Under the pieces are notes generated by a model. The model was not told where the DNA came from. It did no database searches and worked only from the letters and a program-made list of their open reading frames with translations. The translations under genes and the position numbers were made by a program. Below, piece by piece: positions 51,789-60,954 of a stretch of 64,000 nt of DNA. The stretch covers positions 62,001-126,000 of the forward strand of contig MKWG01000043.1 of NCBI GenBank assembly GCA_001899685.1. Direction: 5' to 3'. The DNA is from Sphingobacteriales bacterium 44-15 (GTDB lineage: Bacteria; Bacteroidota; Bacteroidia; Chitinophagales; Chitinophagaceae). The stretch's first letter is position 1. Each line of letters starts with the position of its first letter.

Positions 51789-52322
51789 TTATTGTATTAT
51801 TTTATCAAATCCATTTTGCCATCCGTCTTGTTTCAATTTATCCGCTTTTTTCAAGACCTCAGCCTCAAGGTCTTTTTTGTAGGCAATAATTTTGTCGGCT
51901 GTCTGTTTGTCAAAAGCGCCTATAATGGAAGCAGCAAGTATTCCGGCATTTTTAGAGGCATTTAAGGCAACTGTGGCAACAGGTATACCATTCGGCATCT
52001 GCAAAATAGACAATATGGAATCCCATCCGTCAATAGAATTGGAGGATTTTACCGGCACTCCTATGACCGGGAGGGAAGTAAGAGATGCCACCATACCAGG
52101 CAGATGAGCAGCACCACCGGCGCCGGCAATAATCACTTTTATCCCCCTCTCTCTCGCCTTTGAAGCATAAGCTACCATTCGCATAGGAGTACGATGGGCA
52201 GATACCACTGTTAGTTCAAATGAGATACCGAAGTTTGTTAATACATCGGCAGCGCCCTGCATTACCTGCAGATCAGAATCGCTGCCCATTATAATACCTA
52301 CCAAAGGTTCTGTCGGGGACAT
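51789..52322 (-). CDS. purE: N5-carboxyaminoimidazole ribonucleotide mutase
   Basis: A 177-residue class I PurE that moves the carboxyl group from N5-CAIR to C4, giving CAIR in purine synthesis. The substrate loop is [20 protein letters not shown] and the catalytic His sits in [11 protein letters not shown] (residues about 40-50). [20 protein letters not shown] and [18 protein letters not shown] are the other conserved parts, and [19 protein letters not shown] completes the active site. It works with PurK, encoded upstream on the same strand; 143 bases with an inverted repeat separate them. Start: ATG at 52322. It ends close to the repeat copy 3. Confidence 0.96.
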   Translation of the reverse strand: MSPTEPLVGIIMGSDSDLQVMQGAADVLTNFGISFELTVVSAHRTPMRMVAYASKARERGIKVIIAGAGGAAHLPGMVASLTSLPVIGVPVKSSNSIDGWDSILSILQMPNGIPVATVALNASKNAGILAASIIGAFDKQTADKIIAYKKDLEAEVLKKADKLKQDGWQNGFDKIIQ

Positions 52323-52377
52323 AAAAATTTGCGTTTTTGTTTACCGGTACAAGGTATGTTAATTATGTTATGCTGCG

Positions 52378-52440
52378 TCTCATTGTTAGACGTGAAACGT
52401 GAGCATTTCACGTCTAACGTTTGTCATCTCACAATTAACG
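52378..52440. repeat. Inverted repeat element between purK and purE
   Basis: GTTAGACGTGAAA (52385-52397) and TTTCACGTCTAAC (52406-52418) are perfect complements around eight bases. Flanking words (CGTCTCATTG, TTTGTCATCTCAC) link it to the dispersed repeat family. Within the purK-purE run it might act as an RNA-stability element or attenuator. Confidence 0.6.
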
Positions 52441-52465
52441 TAAGAGAACAGCTAATATCATAGCT

Positions 52466-53599
52466 CTATTCCTTCTCCCTGCTGATCACCTTCAATGTAT
52501 TCTTTATACGGTTCTTTTTAAAAATCAGGTCCTGCCTGTCTTTGCTGATTATGGTTACATGTCCCATTTTCCTGCCGGGTTTCGTTTGCGCTTTGCCATA
52601 AATATGCACGAATACATTATCCATCCTCAACACCTCTTCCAGTCCGTCATATTCAGCATTGCCACTATAGCCGTCTTCTCCCAAAAGATTAACAATTGCC
52701 GCAGGCAGTATAGCAGCAGTATTCCCGAGAGGATAATTCAGTATGATCCGCCAAAGCATATCAAACTGTGAGCTGTAACTGGCTTCTATGGTATGATGAC
52801 CACTGTTGTGCACCCGCGGCGCAGTTTCATTCACATACACTTCGCCTTCCTTATCAATAAAAAGCTCAACTGCAAAGATGCCGGGACTTTTCAGTTCCTT
52901 CACTACTTTTAAGGCAATCGCCTCTGTTTTCCACAATACATTTTCGGAAAGCTCCGCCGGGCTTATCTGGTAATCAAGCAGATTGAGGGAAGGATCGAAA
53001 ACCATATCAACAGGGGGATATAGCGTAGTTTGTGCCGTATCATTTACAGCAACAATCATTGCAATCTCCTTGTGTATATTGATTTGCTTTTCCAGCACAC
53101 CGGGCTTATCAAAGCCTTTAGGTATATCTTCCCGGTTTTTTATGATCTGTACTCCTCTCCCATCATATCCCCCGGTACCTAATTTATGTACAGCAGGAAG
53201 AAAATCCAAATGCGCTGTTATATCCTCTCTTGACTGAGTTACTATAAATGGGGCGGTTGGAATAGAAAAAGACTCGTAAAATTTTTTTTGCTTCACCTTA
53301 TCCTTTATCACCTTCAATGCTTCCGGTTTGGGATAAATGCGCACTCCTTCCTCTTCAAGCTTAGCAAGGGCATCTTCATTCACCGATTCTATTTCTATCG
53401 TAATAGCCTCAAGGTTCTTGCCAAAATTGTACACGTCGTCAAAATCCCCGATATCTCCTTTAACAAAATGATGGCAAAGATGTGCAGCAGGGCATTGAGG
53501 ATCATTTTCCATCACGAAAGTCTCTACAGGGTAATTGGCAGCAGCCTGCAAAAGCATACGGCCTAATTGTCCGCCTCCTAATATTCCCGCTTTTACCAT
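52466..53599 (-). CDS. purK: 5-(carboxyamino)imidazole ribonucleotide synthase
   Basis: A 377-residue ATP-grasp enzyme that carboxylates AIR with bicarbonate, feeding PurE. The N-terminal Rossmann part is KAGILGGGQLGRMLLQAAAN. The ATP-grasp core includes HKLGTGGYDGRGVQIIKN, VLEKQINIHKEIAMIVAV and VELFIDKEGEVYVNETAPRVHNSGHHTIEA with the metal-binding Glu and Asn. The biotin-type C-terminal lid is FVHIYGKAQTKPGRKMGHVTI. All parts are complete and length matches the family. It heads the purK-purE run. Start: ATG at 53599, immediately before the nucleotide loop. No purine riboswitch was seen upstream. Confidence 0.96.
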   Translation of the reverse strand: MVKAGILGGGQLGRMLLQAAANYPVETFVMENDPQCPAAHLCHHFVKGDIGDFDDVYNFGKNLEAITIEIESVNEDALAKLEEEGVRIYPKPEALKVIKDKVKQKKFYESFSIPTAPFIVTQSREDITAHLDFLPAVHKLGTGGYDGRGVQIIKNREDIPKGFDKPGVLEKQINIHKEIAMIVAVNDTAQTTLYPPVDMVFDPSLNLLDYQISPAELSENVLWKTEAIALKVVKELKSPGIFAVELFIDKEGEVYVNETAPRVHNSGHHTIEASYSSQFDMLWRIILNYPLGNTAAILPAAIVNLLGEDGYSGNAEYDGLEEVLRMDNVFVHIYGKAQTKPGRKMGHVTIISKDRQDLIFKKNRIKNTLKVISREKE

Positions 53600-53832
53600 A
53601 AGTTTATTATAAATGCGGCGTGAAGATAATAAAGAGCAGGAAATAACCCGGCGAAAATGAAAAACTGCGCAAAATACATTCCCGGATTTGCCGTTAAAAG
53701 AGTTACAAAAACGCAGAGAAAGATATCTTGTTAAGATTTTTGGAAATATCTTCGCATAATATGCATGATATTTGCAAAATAAATGCCGGCCGGATGAAAA
53801 ACGAGGGGATGGCTAAGTTATAACAACATCCA

Positions 53833-54999
53833 ATGAATATATTTAAATCCATTTCTATAACCATCATTTCTATTGGTATTACCGGCTCTATCTACGGGCA
53901 ATATTCTTTTGTAGATTATCAAAAATCATTTGCGAAAGTTGCTGATGTTTTCAGGCGCAAAGAAGATACCCTGCGCAGGCAATTCGAGACAAAAGGTTTG
54001 CAATGGCCCGCAAAATATGTGTATATCCGTTCATTTAAGTATGACAGCCAGATGGAGGTATGGGTAAAGAACAGTGTAAAAGAGCCCTTCAAACTTTTTA
54101 AAACATATAAGATCTGCGCCATGGCCGGATCACTCGGCCCCAAGAGAATGCAGGGAGACTACCAGGTGCCGGAAGGATTTTATTATATCAATGAATTCAA
54201 TCCAAACAGCGCCTATTATCTTTCACTTGGATTAAATTATCCTAATGCTTCAGACCGCATGCTGAGCGACTCTCTTGCCCCCGGAGGGGATATTTACATA
54301 CACGGTTCCTGTGTAACAGAAGGATGTATTCCTATCAATAACGACCAGATTGAAGACCTTTACATTATTACAAGCTATGCCAGAGCAATGGGGCAGGAAT
54401 ATATTCCTGTGCACATCTTCCCCGTGCAATTCAATAATCCAAGAAGTGTAGGATATCTTGATCGTTTTTTGCAGATATATAAAAGTTACCGCCCGCTCGT
54501 GACCAAGCTTGAAGCGGCATACAACTTTTTTGAAAAGAATCACCAGATACCTGTTGTAATGGTGAACAGCTACGGGCAGTACGTTATTGAAGATGTCCAA
54601 AAAACAAATGTAAATCCCCCAATAACTGCTAAGGCTAAAACTGCGCGCACAGAAAAGAAGATACCGATCCCTGAAGAAGAAATTGCCAAAGTAGTAAACA
54701 ATCTTCCTGTTTTCCCCGGAGGCACTAAAGCCTTCCAGGCATTCCTGGATAAAACGGGTAATGACCTTGTACCATTGTTAAATGAAGGACAAAGGGCGGC
54801 ATATATTGTGGTAGAATATATCATTGATAAAGAAGGCAAACCGGTATATGCACATGTAGCAAAAGGGGGTAATGACGATCTGAATGAAACGCTGGAAAAG
54901 AAATTTGAAAGCATGCCTCAGTGGAAACCTGCTATAAGACAGGAACAACCCGTGGCAATGAGGCTCAAGCAGACCGTTGTGGTAGAAGCGGCGCCCTAA
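53833..54999 (+). CDS. L,D-transpeptidase (YkuD/YafK type) fused to a TonB C-terminal-like domain
   Basis: A 388-residue exported protein with a signal peptide (about 1-22, ending SIYG). The YkuD-type catalytic domain (about 40-215) has FKTYKICAMAGSLGPKRMQGD and the active-site motif YIHGSCVTEGCIPINN with His157 and catalytic Cys165; Cys160 is an extra. It resembles YafK/DpaA-like proteins, which cut or form links between peptidoglycan and lipoproteins. A linker with Pro and Lys follows (about 255-290). The last 95 residues, from LPVFPGGTKAFQAFLDKTG through IVVEYIIDKEGKPVYAHVAK to MPQWKPAIRQEQPVAMRLKQ, match the C-terminal domain of TonB-like energy transducers. The protein lacks a TonB-type membrane helix. 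The gene is monocistronic. Fusion by inference from motif comparison. Confidence 0.82.
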   Translation: MNIFKSISITIISIGITGSIYGQYSFVDYQKSFAKVADVFRRKEDTLRRQFETKGLQWPAKYVYIRSFKYDSQMEVWVKNSVKEPFKLFKTYKICAMAGSLGPKRMQGDYQVPEGFYYINEFNPNSAYYLSLGLNYPNASDRMLSDSLAPGGDIYIHGSCVTEGCIPINNDQIEDLYIITSYARAMGQEYIPVHIFPVQFNNPRSVGYLDRFLQIYKSYRPLVTKLEAAYNFFEKNHQIPVVMVNSYGQYVIEDVQKTNVNPPITAKAKTARTEKKIPIPEEEIAKVVNNLPVFPGGTKAFQAFLDKTGNDLVPLLNEGQRAAYIVVEYIIDKEGKPVYAHVAKGGNDDLNETLEKKFESMPQWKPAIRQEQPVAMRLKQTVVVEAAP

Positions 55000-55017
55000 A
55001 ATCAGACTAATCAAAAA

Positions 55018-55803
55018 TCATTCTTCCCCCATAGCAGCCTTTTTCATTTGCCGGGCTGTTTCATGGCCTACATAAGCTTCTATCTTTTTTTCAGCAAAAT
55101 AGATTACCGGAGTGAGCAATACGGCAACTGTTGCTTTGTAGATATAATTCATGATACCTACGGAGATCACCTGCGTCCATGTCCAGTTGCCTCCCCATTT
55201 AAAGGCAATGGTCAGAACAATGAAGCTGTCAATCAACTGGGATACCAGAGTTGAGCCGGTAGCCCGCAGCCATACCTTCTTCTCCCCTGTCACTTTTTTT
55301 ATCCGGTGAAAAATGAACACGTCAACCAACTGGCTTACCAAAAAAGCTACAAGGCTGCCGAGAATAATAGACATGCCCTGTCCAAAAATACCGCCGAAAG
55401 CGACCTGCAGATCAGGAATACCATCCTCTGCTTTAGAAGCCGGCCACCAGTCGGCTGCCGGTATATGAATACTTGCATAAAACATAATAAAAGCATAGGA
55501 GATGAGTGCGACGGCAGTATAGCTGATACGCTTCACGGCCTTCGGCCCGTAGTATTCATTTACAATATCAGTCATCACAAATTCAAGTGGCCATAGCAAG
55601 ACACCACAGGTAAGGCTAAACGATAACCCGCTATGACCTAAAATAGTGAAGTTTGCCGGCTGCAGTCCGAACAGCTTTTCCAGCGAAAAAATTTTACCGC
55701 CGATACACTCAGCGATGAGGGCATTGGCTACAAAAAAAGCGGTAAATCCTATAAATAATTTAGCGGGCTTGTCTCTGAGAATCTGGTGGATCATCCTGAA
55801 CAT
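55018..55803 (-). CDS. Queuosine precursor transporter (YhhQ/VUT family)
   Basis: A 261-residue inner-membrane protein with six to seven helices (starting LFIGFTAFFVANALIAEC and ending MNYIYKATVAVLLTPVIYFAE). It belongs to the YhhQ/ECF-like VUT family, members of which import queuine precursors preQ0 or preQ1 for tRNA modification. Conserved marks are GVLLWPLEFVMTDIVNEYYG, which matches the family signature (WPLxFxxTDIVNEYFG), and RATGSTLVSQLIDSFIVLTIA with the conserved Ser-Gln-Asp. No other queuosine gene (queA, tgt, queD) is adjacent and no preQ1 riboswitch fits the 56-base upstream gap. It is divergent from the YfhO-type gene. Start: ATG at 55803. Confidence 0.9.
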   Translation of the reverse strand: MFRMIHQILRDKPAKLFIGFTAFFVANALIAECIGGKIFSLEKLFGLQPANFTILGHSGLSFSLTCGVLLWPLEFVMTDIVNEYYGPKAVKRISYTAVALISYAFIMFYASIHIPAADWWPASKAEDGIPDLQVAFGGIFGQGMSIILGSLVAFLVSQLVDVFIFHRIKKVTGEKKVWLRATGSTLVSQLIDSFIVLTIAFKWGGNWTWTQVISVGIMNYIYKATVAVLLTPVIYFAEKKIEAYVGHETARQMKKAAMGEE

Positions 55804-55859
55804 TAAAATTAAAGGGAAGACTAAAAATAATATTAATTTGCCGCCTTAAAACGCTATAA

Positions 55860-58346
55860 GTGAAAAATTTCAATTTTAAGGCACTTATTCCTCACCTGAT
55901 TGCCATAGGTATCTTTCTGGTGGTAGCCATTATTTACTGCCATCCCGCTATCCAGGGAAAGGTATTGGAGCAGAGTGATAATGTGCAGTGGAAAGCGGCG
56001 GCACACAGTTCCTTTGAATATAAGGAAAAGAACGGACACTTTCCTTTATGGAACACTCACCTGTTTAGCGGTATGCCCGCCTACCAGGTCGCGATGGAAG
56101 CTAAATCCTATATACCCGATTTTCATACCATACTTACATTAGGTCTGCCCAAACCAGCAGGCTTCTTTTTTTTAGCCTGTCTTTGTTTTTACCTGCTTTG
56201 TTGCGTGCTGGGGATAAGAACGGCTATCGGCGTTTTGGGAAGCCTTGGGTTTGCCTATGCCACTTATAACGCATTGATCGTAGCCGGTGGCCATGATACA
56301 AAAATGTGGACCATTTCCTATATGCCTGCAGTGTTGGCAGGCATGCTGCTCATTTACCAGAAGAAATACTGGGCAGGAATGGTAGTTACACTCATCGCCG
56401 CTACGTGGGAAATTGCCTTTAACCATGCACAGATCACTTACTACTTTCTTATTGCAGCAGGACTTATTACTATCGGTTACATCATTCAATGGATAAGGCA
56501 AAAAGAATGGAAACATTTGGCTATATCGCTGGCGCTTGCGGCAATAGCAGGAGCTGCGGCAATAGCGAATTCCGCAATGACACTGCTTACTACCGCTGAA
56601 TATGCCAAATACACTATGCGTGGCGGGAAAACTATTGAAGCCACAGGGGCTGAAATAAAAAAAGCTGATACCCAAGGCCTGGATAAAGATTATGCATTTC
56701 AATACAGTATTGGCAAAAGCGAAATATTGACCGCTTTTATGCCAGGAGTTTTCGGAGAAAGTTCTTCCTCTCATTTTCCTGAAGATTCAAAATTTGTATC
56801 GGAACTGACAGAAAAGAATGTCCCTGAAAACCAGGCGGTACAGCTTGCAGCATTCATCCCTAAATATTGGGGGGGGATGCTGGAAGGCACCGGAGGTACA
56901 CTCTACTACGGTGCTATTATTTGTTTTCTTGCGTTGATAGGAATGGTCATAATAAGAAATCCCATAAAATGGTGGATGGCTGCGGCTATCATTTTCACTG
57001 TTTTCATGGCCTGGGGCAGAAATTTTGACGGTTTTAATTCATTCCTGCTTGATCACTTCCCCTTATACAATAAATTCCGTTCGCCTAACACTGCCCTGGT
57101 AATCCCTCAATTCTTATTGCCATTGCTGGCAGCAATGGGATTACAGCGCATCATTTTTGAGCCTGACGGTAAAGAACAACTAAAGGCTTCTTTCAAAAAG
57201 ATATTATATGTATTGGGAGGGCTGTTTGGAGTAACGCTGCTCATCTATCTTTTCAACGACTTTACAAGCCCGTTTGATGACAGGTGGCTTCCAGCTATTT
57301 TCAACCCCGAGCATGATAATACTGAAATGAAAAGGGTGCTGATGAATGCACTTAAGTCTGAGCGAAAGGCTATGTTTTTGAATAGTGTATTCAGGGCATT
57401 ACTTTTTGCAGGGCTGGTGCTTGGGTTATTGTATTTATATGTAAAAAACCAGCTTAAACCGGTCGCTGTTGTGGTGATCTTTACCGTGATAAATACTATT
57501 GACCTGCTAGTGCTCGACAGCCATTACCTCAACAGTGATAATTATAAGGATACAGACAGCTATGAGTCAGAAAATTTTGCAGCTTCAGCAATAGACAACC
57601 AGATCATGCAGGACAAAGACCCGCATTACCGTGTGTTTAATCTTGCCGGTGATACTTATAATGATGCCATGACATCCTATCATCACCGGTCGGTAGGCGG
57701 CTACCATCCTGCCAAGCTGAGGATATACCAGGACCTGATAGAAACGCAGCTAACCAAGCAGCCGGTCAATATGGATGTTCTGGATATGCTGGACACACGG
57801 TATATCATCTTCCCGTCGCAACAACAGCAGGGGCAGCCCATGGTATATAAAAACGACGGAGCGCTGGGTGCAGCGTGGTTTGTAAAACATATAAAATATG
57901 TAAACGGGCCGGTTGAAGAAATAAAATCGCTGGACAAGTTTGGTCCGAAGGATACGGTGATCATTGATCAAAGCGCAAAAAATATTGCAGGTAATGACCC
58001 TATACCGGATTCAACAGCTACTATAAAGCTTGAAAGCTATGATAATGATGAAATAAAATACAGTACCCAGGCCGCATCTCCCCAGTTTGCCGTATTCAGC
58101 GAAGTGTATTATCCGGCCGGTTGGAATGCCTATTTAGATGGAAAGAAAACAGCGTATCTCAAAGCAGATTATCTGCTTAGAGGCATGCCCGTGCCTGCAG
58201 GCAAGCATGAGATTGTGTTTAAATTTGAACCCACGTCATACAGCACAGGGCAGAAGTTTATCTATTTCGGGAATATATTATTTTATATTGGGCTGGCTGG
58301 CGCGGCCTTTGGCTTGTGGAGAAAATCAAAACAAAATGGGGTTTAA
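55860..58346 (+). CDS. YfhO family membrane protein
   Basis: An 828-residue inner-membrane protein with about 13 hydrophobic segments: one at the N-terminus (LIPHLIAIGIFLVVAIIYC), a block between about 85 and 215, another between 350 and 560, and a final helix at about 800-820. After the first helix comes a periplasmic motif with LEQSDNVQWKAAAH and LFSGMPAYQV, typical of the YfhO group. The fold is that of GT-C-like transferases; B. subtilis YfhO glycosylates teichoic acids, while Bacteroidota members are unstudied. The C-terminal part (about 690-790) is a soluble beta domain with FAVFSEVYYPAGWNAYLDGK. The start is a GTG at 55860, since no ATG exists before residue 70. A glycosyltransferase gene follows in the same direction, 17 bases later. 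Confidence 0.85.
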   Translation: MKNFNFKALIPHLIAIGIFLVVAIIYCHPAIQGKVLEQSDNVQWKAAAHSSFEYKEKNGHFPLWNTHLFSGMPAYQVAMEAKSYIPDFHTILTLGLPKPAGFFFLACLCFYLLCCVLGIRTAIGVLGSLGFAYATYNALIVAGGHDTKMWTISYMPAVLAGMLLIYQKKYWAGMVVTLIAATWEIAFNHAQITYYFLIAAGLITIGYIIQWIRQKEWKHLAISLALAAIAGAAAIANSAMTLLTTAEYAKYTMRGGKTIEATGAEIKKADTQGLDKDYAFQYSIGKSEILTAFMPGVFGESSSSHFPEDSKFVSELTEKNVPENQAVQLAAFIPKYWGGMLEGTGGTLYYGAIICFLALIGMVIIRNPIKWWMAAAIIFTVFMAWGRNFDGFNSFLLDHFPLYNKFRSPNTALVIPQFLLPLLAAMGLQRIIFEPDGKEQLKASFKKILYVLGGLFGVTLLIYLFNDFTSPFDDRWLPAIFNPEHDNTEMKRVLMNALKSERKAMFLNSVFRALLFAGLVLGLLYLYVKNQLKPVAVVVIFTVINTIDLLVLDSHYLNSDNYKDTDSYESENFAASAIDNQIMQDKDPHYRVFNLAGDTYNDAMTSYHHRSVGGYHPAKLRIYQDLIETQLTKQPVNMDVLDMLDTRYIIFPSQQQQGQPMVYKNDGALGAAWFVKHIKYVNGPVEEIKSLDKFGPKDTVIIDQSAKNIAGNDPIPDSTATIKLESYDNDEIKYSTQAASPQFAVFSEVYYPAGWNAYLDGKKTAYLKADYLLRGMPVPAGKHEIVFKFEPTSYSTGQKFIYFGNILFYIGLAGAAFGLWRKSKQNGV

Positions 58347-58363
58347 TCTTTGTTGAGCAAACG

Positions 58364-59506
58364 ATGATAAATGTTTTAGGCATTGCTTCTTACAGGTTCC
58401 TGCCCGCTAATACAGGAGGGCAGAAATATATTGCATTGTTTTATAAATATTTTTCAGAATTTATAAACCTCTATTGTGTTTCCGTTAAGGATATTCCGGT
58501 TGAAAAGAAAGAGGGACGATATGAAATACTACCTGTTTTTTCAAAAAGCCCGCTGAGGTATATCAACATTTTGTATTATTTCACATTGAAGCGTATTATC
58601 AGTGATAAATCCATCACGTATGTTCTGCTGGAACACCCCTACTACGGATGGCTGGGGTACTTGTTAAAAAAATTTTTAAAGGTTAAGCTGATCATTCATT
58701 CTCACAATATTGAAGGACTACGTTTCAAAAGCCTTGGAAAATGGTGGTGGCGTATATTATTATACTATGAGAAAAAGGTACATCGCTTTGCCGACATGAA
58801 TTTTTTCATTACTGAAGAAGACAGATTATATGCCATCCGGAATTTTGAACTGAATGAGAACAAATGCATTACAATTACTTACGGCACTGAACTGGAGCAC
58901 CCATACAGTGCAGAACAGAAAGCAACTGCCAAAAAAGCGATTTGTCGAACATACAGTATCAATACAAAAAATCTGCTGCTCCTTTTTAGCGCAGCGCTTA
59001 GCTATACCCCCAATCAAAAAGCGCTGGACAGCATTCTGCTTGATATCAATCCATTATTGCTTAAAGCTGGTGCTCCGTACCACATTCTAATCTGTGGCCC
59101 GGATCTGCCGGATCAATACCAGCAGTTATCGGGCTATAAAAATAAAAACATTACTTATGCCGGATTTGTAGACGATATCAACCTTTACTTCCGCGCTGCC
59201 GACATTTTTATTAATCCGGTAAGCGAAGGCGGCGGCATAAAGACCAAAGTGGTAGAAGCATTGGCTGCCAGCTGCTCGGTAGTCTCGTATAAAAGTGGTG
59301 CTTTTGGCATCCCTGCAGAAGTAGCAGGAAGGAAATTATCCATAACAGATGATAAAAACGCAGATGCTTTTACAGAATGTCTATTAAAAGAGTTAATCGT
59401 GGCCCCCACAGCTATACCTGAAGAATTCTTTAACTATTTTAGCTGGAAAGGGATTGCACATAAAGCAGCAACTGCTATTAGCCTATTCAGCGGCGACGTG
59501 CGGTAG
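58364..59506 (+). CDS. Glycosyltransferase, GT4-like family
   Basis: A 380-residue GT-B fold transferase if started at ATG 58364 (MINVLGIASYRFLPANTGGQ), the expected glycine-rich start. Another ATG at 58316 lies inside the preceding gene. The C-terminal nucleotide-sugar domain has LLLFSAALSYTPNQKALDSI, ICGPDLPDQYQQL, AGFVDDINLYFRAADIFINP and the E-x7-E motif NPVSEGGGIKTKVVEALA (about 280-297). No membrane segments, so it works on the cytoplasmic face. Donor and acceptor sugars are unknown. The start is 17 bases after the YfhO-type gene, so the two are co-transcribed and may act in one glycan-modifying route. A terminator follows at 59571-59622. Codon use is a bit AT-richer than average. Confidence 0.87.
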   Translation: MINVLGIASYRFLPANTGGQKYIALFYKYFSEFINLYCVSVKDIPVEKKEGRYEILPVFSKSPLRYINILYYFTLKRIISDKSITYVLLEHPYYGWLGYLLKKFLKVKLIIHSHNIEGLRFKSLGKWWWRILLYYEKKVHRFADMNFFITEEDRLYAIRNFELNENKCITITYGTELEHPYSAEQKATAKKAICRTYSINTKNLLLLFSAALSYTPNQKALDSILLDINPLLLKAGAPYHILICGPDLPDQYQQLSGYKNKNITYAGFVDDINLYFRAADIFINPVSEGGGIKTKVVEALAASCSVVSYKSGAFGIPAEVAGRKLSITDDKNADAFTECLLKELIVAPTAIPEEFFNYFSWKGIAHKAATAISLFSGDVR

Positions 59507-59570
59507 CGGTCAATGCATACAAGACAATATATATCTTACGCCTTACCCGCTATGCCTCTCTCAAAAAATA

Positions 59571-59622
59571 AGCCCCGATGCTTCATCATGTTTTTGGCAC
59601 CGGGGCTCGTGTTTTAATTTGT
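59571..59622 (+). terminator. Intrinsic terminator after the glycosyltransferase gene
   Basis: AGCCCCGATGC (59571-59581) pairs with GCACCGGGGCT (59597-59607) with a single mismatch. T-rich bases follow (GTTTTAATTTG then TTTTTT). This ends the YfhO-glycosyltransferase transcript; the remaining part of the 331-base gap to 59838 holds a repeat copy. Confidence 0.65.
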
Positions 59623-59687
59623 TTTTTCTTTAACGCGATTGAAGGATAAACATTGTTTTGTGCAAACAAAAAGTGAGGTATGTTAAC

Positions 59688-59838
59688 ATGATAACTATTG
59701 TTAAGTCAGGCAAAATATATCTGTGTATTATCGTGAAAAATGAGACTTGCCCACCGGTTTGCCTGCCGTAGGCATGGCAGGCAGGAGATAAAGGTGAGAG
59801 AACGTTTCGCTTTTCACGTCTCACGTTTGACATAACAC
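59688..59838 (+). repeat. Dispersed intergenic repeat, copy 2 (with GC-rich insert)
   Basis: The partner of the inverted copy at 81-220. Shared blocks are ATGATAACTA, TGTTAAGTCAGGCAAA, TTATCGTGAAAA, GATAAAGGTGA and CACGTTTGACATAACAC. The inner part (about 59745-59785) contains GCCTGCC (59761-59767) and GGCAGGC (59776-59782) as a hairpin, not present at this place in copy 3. The right end touches the stop codon of trhO (59838-59840). Confidence 0.75.
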
Positions 59839-60878
59839 TATGATTTATTATGGACCCGCGGCCTCAGTCTTGCCTTTGCCTTGTTAAAGATATGCTGTCC
59901 TTTATCTGTTCCTTTGCGCAATGCTTTTTGCTGCTCTTCGGAGAGCAATGATATTTCATAACATTCCTCACTGCAACAACCATTATATTTTTCTGCACAG
60001 GCTGCACACTGGATAAACAGCAGGTGGCATCCTTCATTTTTGCAGTTGGTATGGGTATCGCAGGGCTCGCCACACTGGTGACAGTGGGCTATAATATCTT
60101 CGGTTATCCGTTCTCCAAGCCTGTTGTCAAATACAAAATTCTTCCCTATAAATTTATTCTCAAGTTCCTTTTCTTTCACAATACGTGCATAATTGATAAT
60201 ACCGCCTTCAAGATGATACACATTTTGAAAACCGTTGTGCAGCATATATGCGCTCGCCTTTTCGCAGCGTATACCACCGGTGCAGTACATAATTATATTT
60301 TTATCTCTATGCTCCTGCATCATCTCCACTGCCATCGGCAATTGTTCCCTGAAGGTATCGCTGGGAATTTCAATGGCATTATCAAAATGTCCTACTTCAT
60401 ATTCATAATGATTGCGCATATCAATCACGATAGTGCCGGGATCTTTGGTAAGCCGGTTAAAACCTTCGGCATCTACATATTTACCCTTTTTGCCCATATC
60501 AAAACCGGGATCCGCGATACCATCGGCAACGATTTTATCCCTGATCTTTATTTTAAGCACCCAGAATGATTTGCCGTCATCATCTACTGCTATGTTAAGC
60601 CTCAGCCCATCAAGCGCAGGTATACCATAGAGATATGTTTTCAGCTTTTCATAATTTGACGACGGCACACTTACCTGCGCATTAATGCCTTCCGAAGCAA
60701 TATATATCCTTCCGAATACCCTGAGCACGTGCAGGTTCCTGTACAGCTCATCCCTGAAAAGCCTTGGGTCATCAATGTGGAAGTACCGGTAAAATGAAAT
60801 TGTAGTGCGGGGCTCTTTTTCCTGCAGCAATAGCTGCTTCAGTTCCTTCTGGGAAACACGGTTATGTAATACTGCCAT
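59838..60878 (-). CDS. trhO: tRNA uridine-34 hydroxylase TrhO (rhodanese family)
   Basis: A 346-residue cytoplasmic protein that, in E. coli (YceA/TrhO), forms 5-hydroxyuridine at the wobble position of tRNA. The N-terminal domain has [19 protein letters not shown] and [14 protein letters not shown]. The rhodanese domain (about 140-245) carries the active Cys199 in [16 protein letters not shown], with [20 protein letters not shown] before it. The C-terminal segment (about 275-325) is very rich in cysteine ([31 protein letters not shown]), which probably binds zinc. Length agrees with the family (about 350). It ends in repeat copy 2 and has a possible -7 box (TATTTTTG on the minus strand, 60944-60951). 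Start: ATG at 60878. Confidence 0.94.
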   Translation of the reverse strand: MAVLHNRVSQKELKQLLLQEKEPRTTISFYRYFHIDDPRLFRDELYRNLHVLRVFGRIYIASEGINAQVSVPSSNYEKLKTYLYGIPALDGLRLNIAVDDDGKSFWVLKIKIRDKIVADGIADPGFDMGKKGKYVDAEGFNRLTKDPGTIVIDMRNHYEYEVGHFDNAIEIPSDTFREQLPMAVEMMQEHRDKNIIMYCTGGIRCEKASAYMLHNGFQNVYHLEGGIINYARIVKEKELENKFIGKNFVFDNRLGERITEDIIAHCHQCGEPCDTHTNCKNEGCHLLFIQCAACAEKYNGCCSEECYEISLLSEEQQKALRKGTDKGQHIFNKAKARLRPRVHNKS

Positions 60879-60954
60879 AATTTTTGAAATTTTATGCCTG
60901 TTAAGGACGGGTCGTTTGCATGACGAACAAAATTTCTAAAGAGCAAAAATAAGG

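Noticed and set aside
55804-55859. preQ1 riboswitch before the queuosine precursor transporter
   Set aside because: Only 56 bases separate the divergent genes and no preQ1 hairpin with A-rich tail was found.
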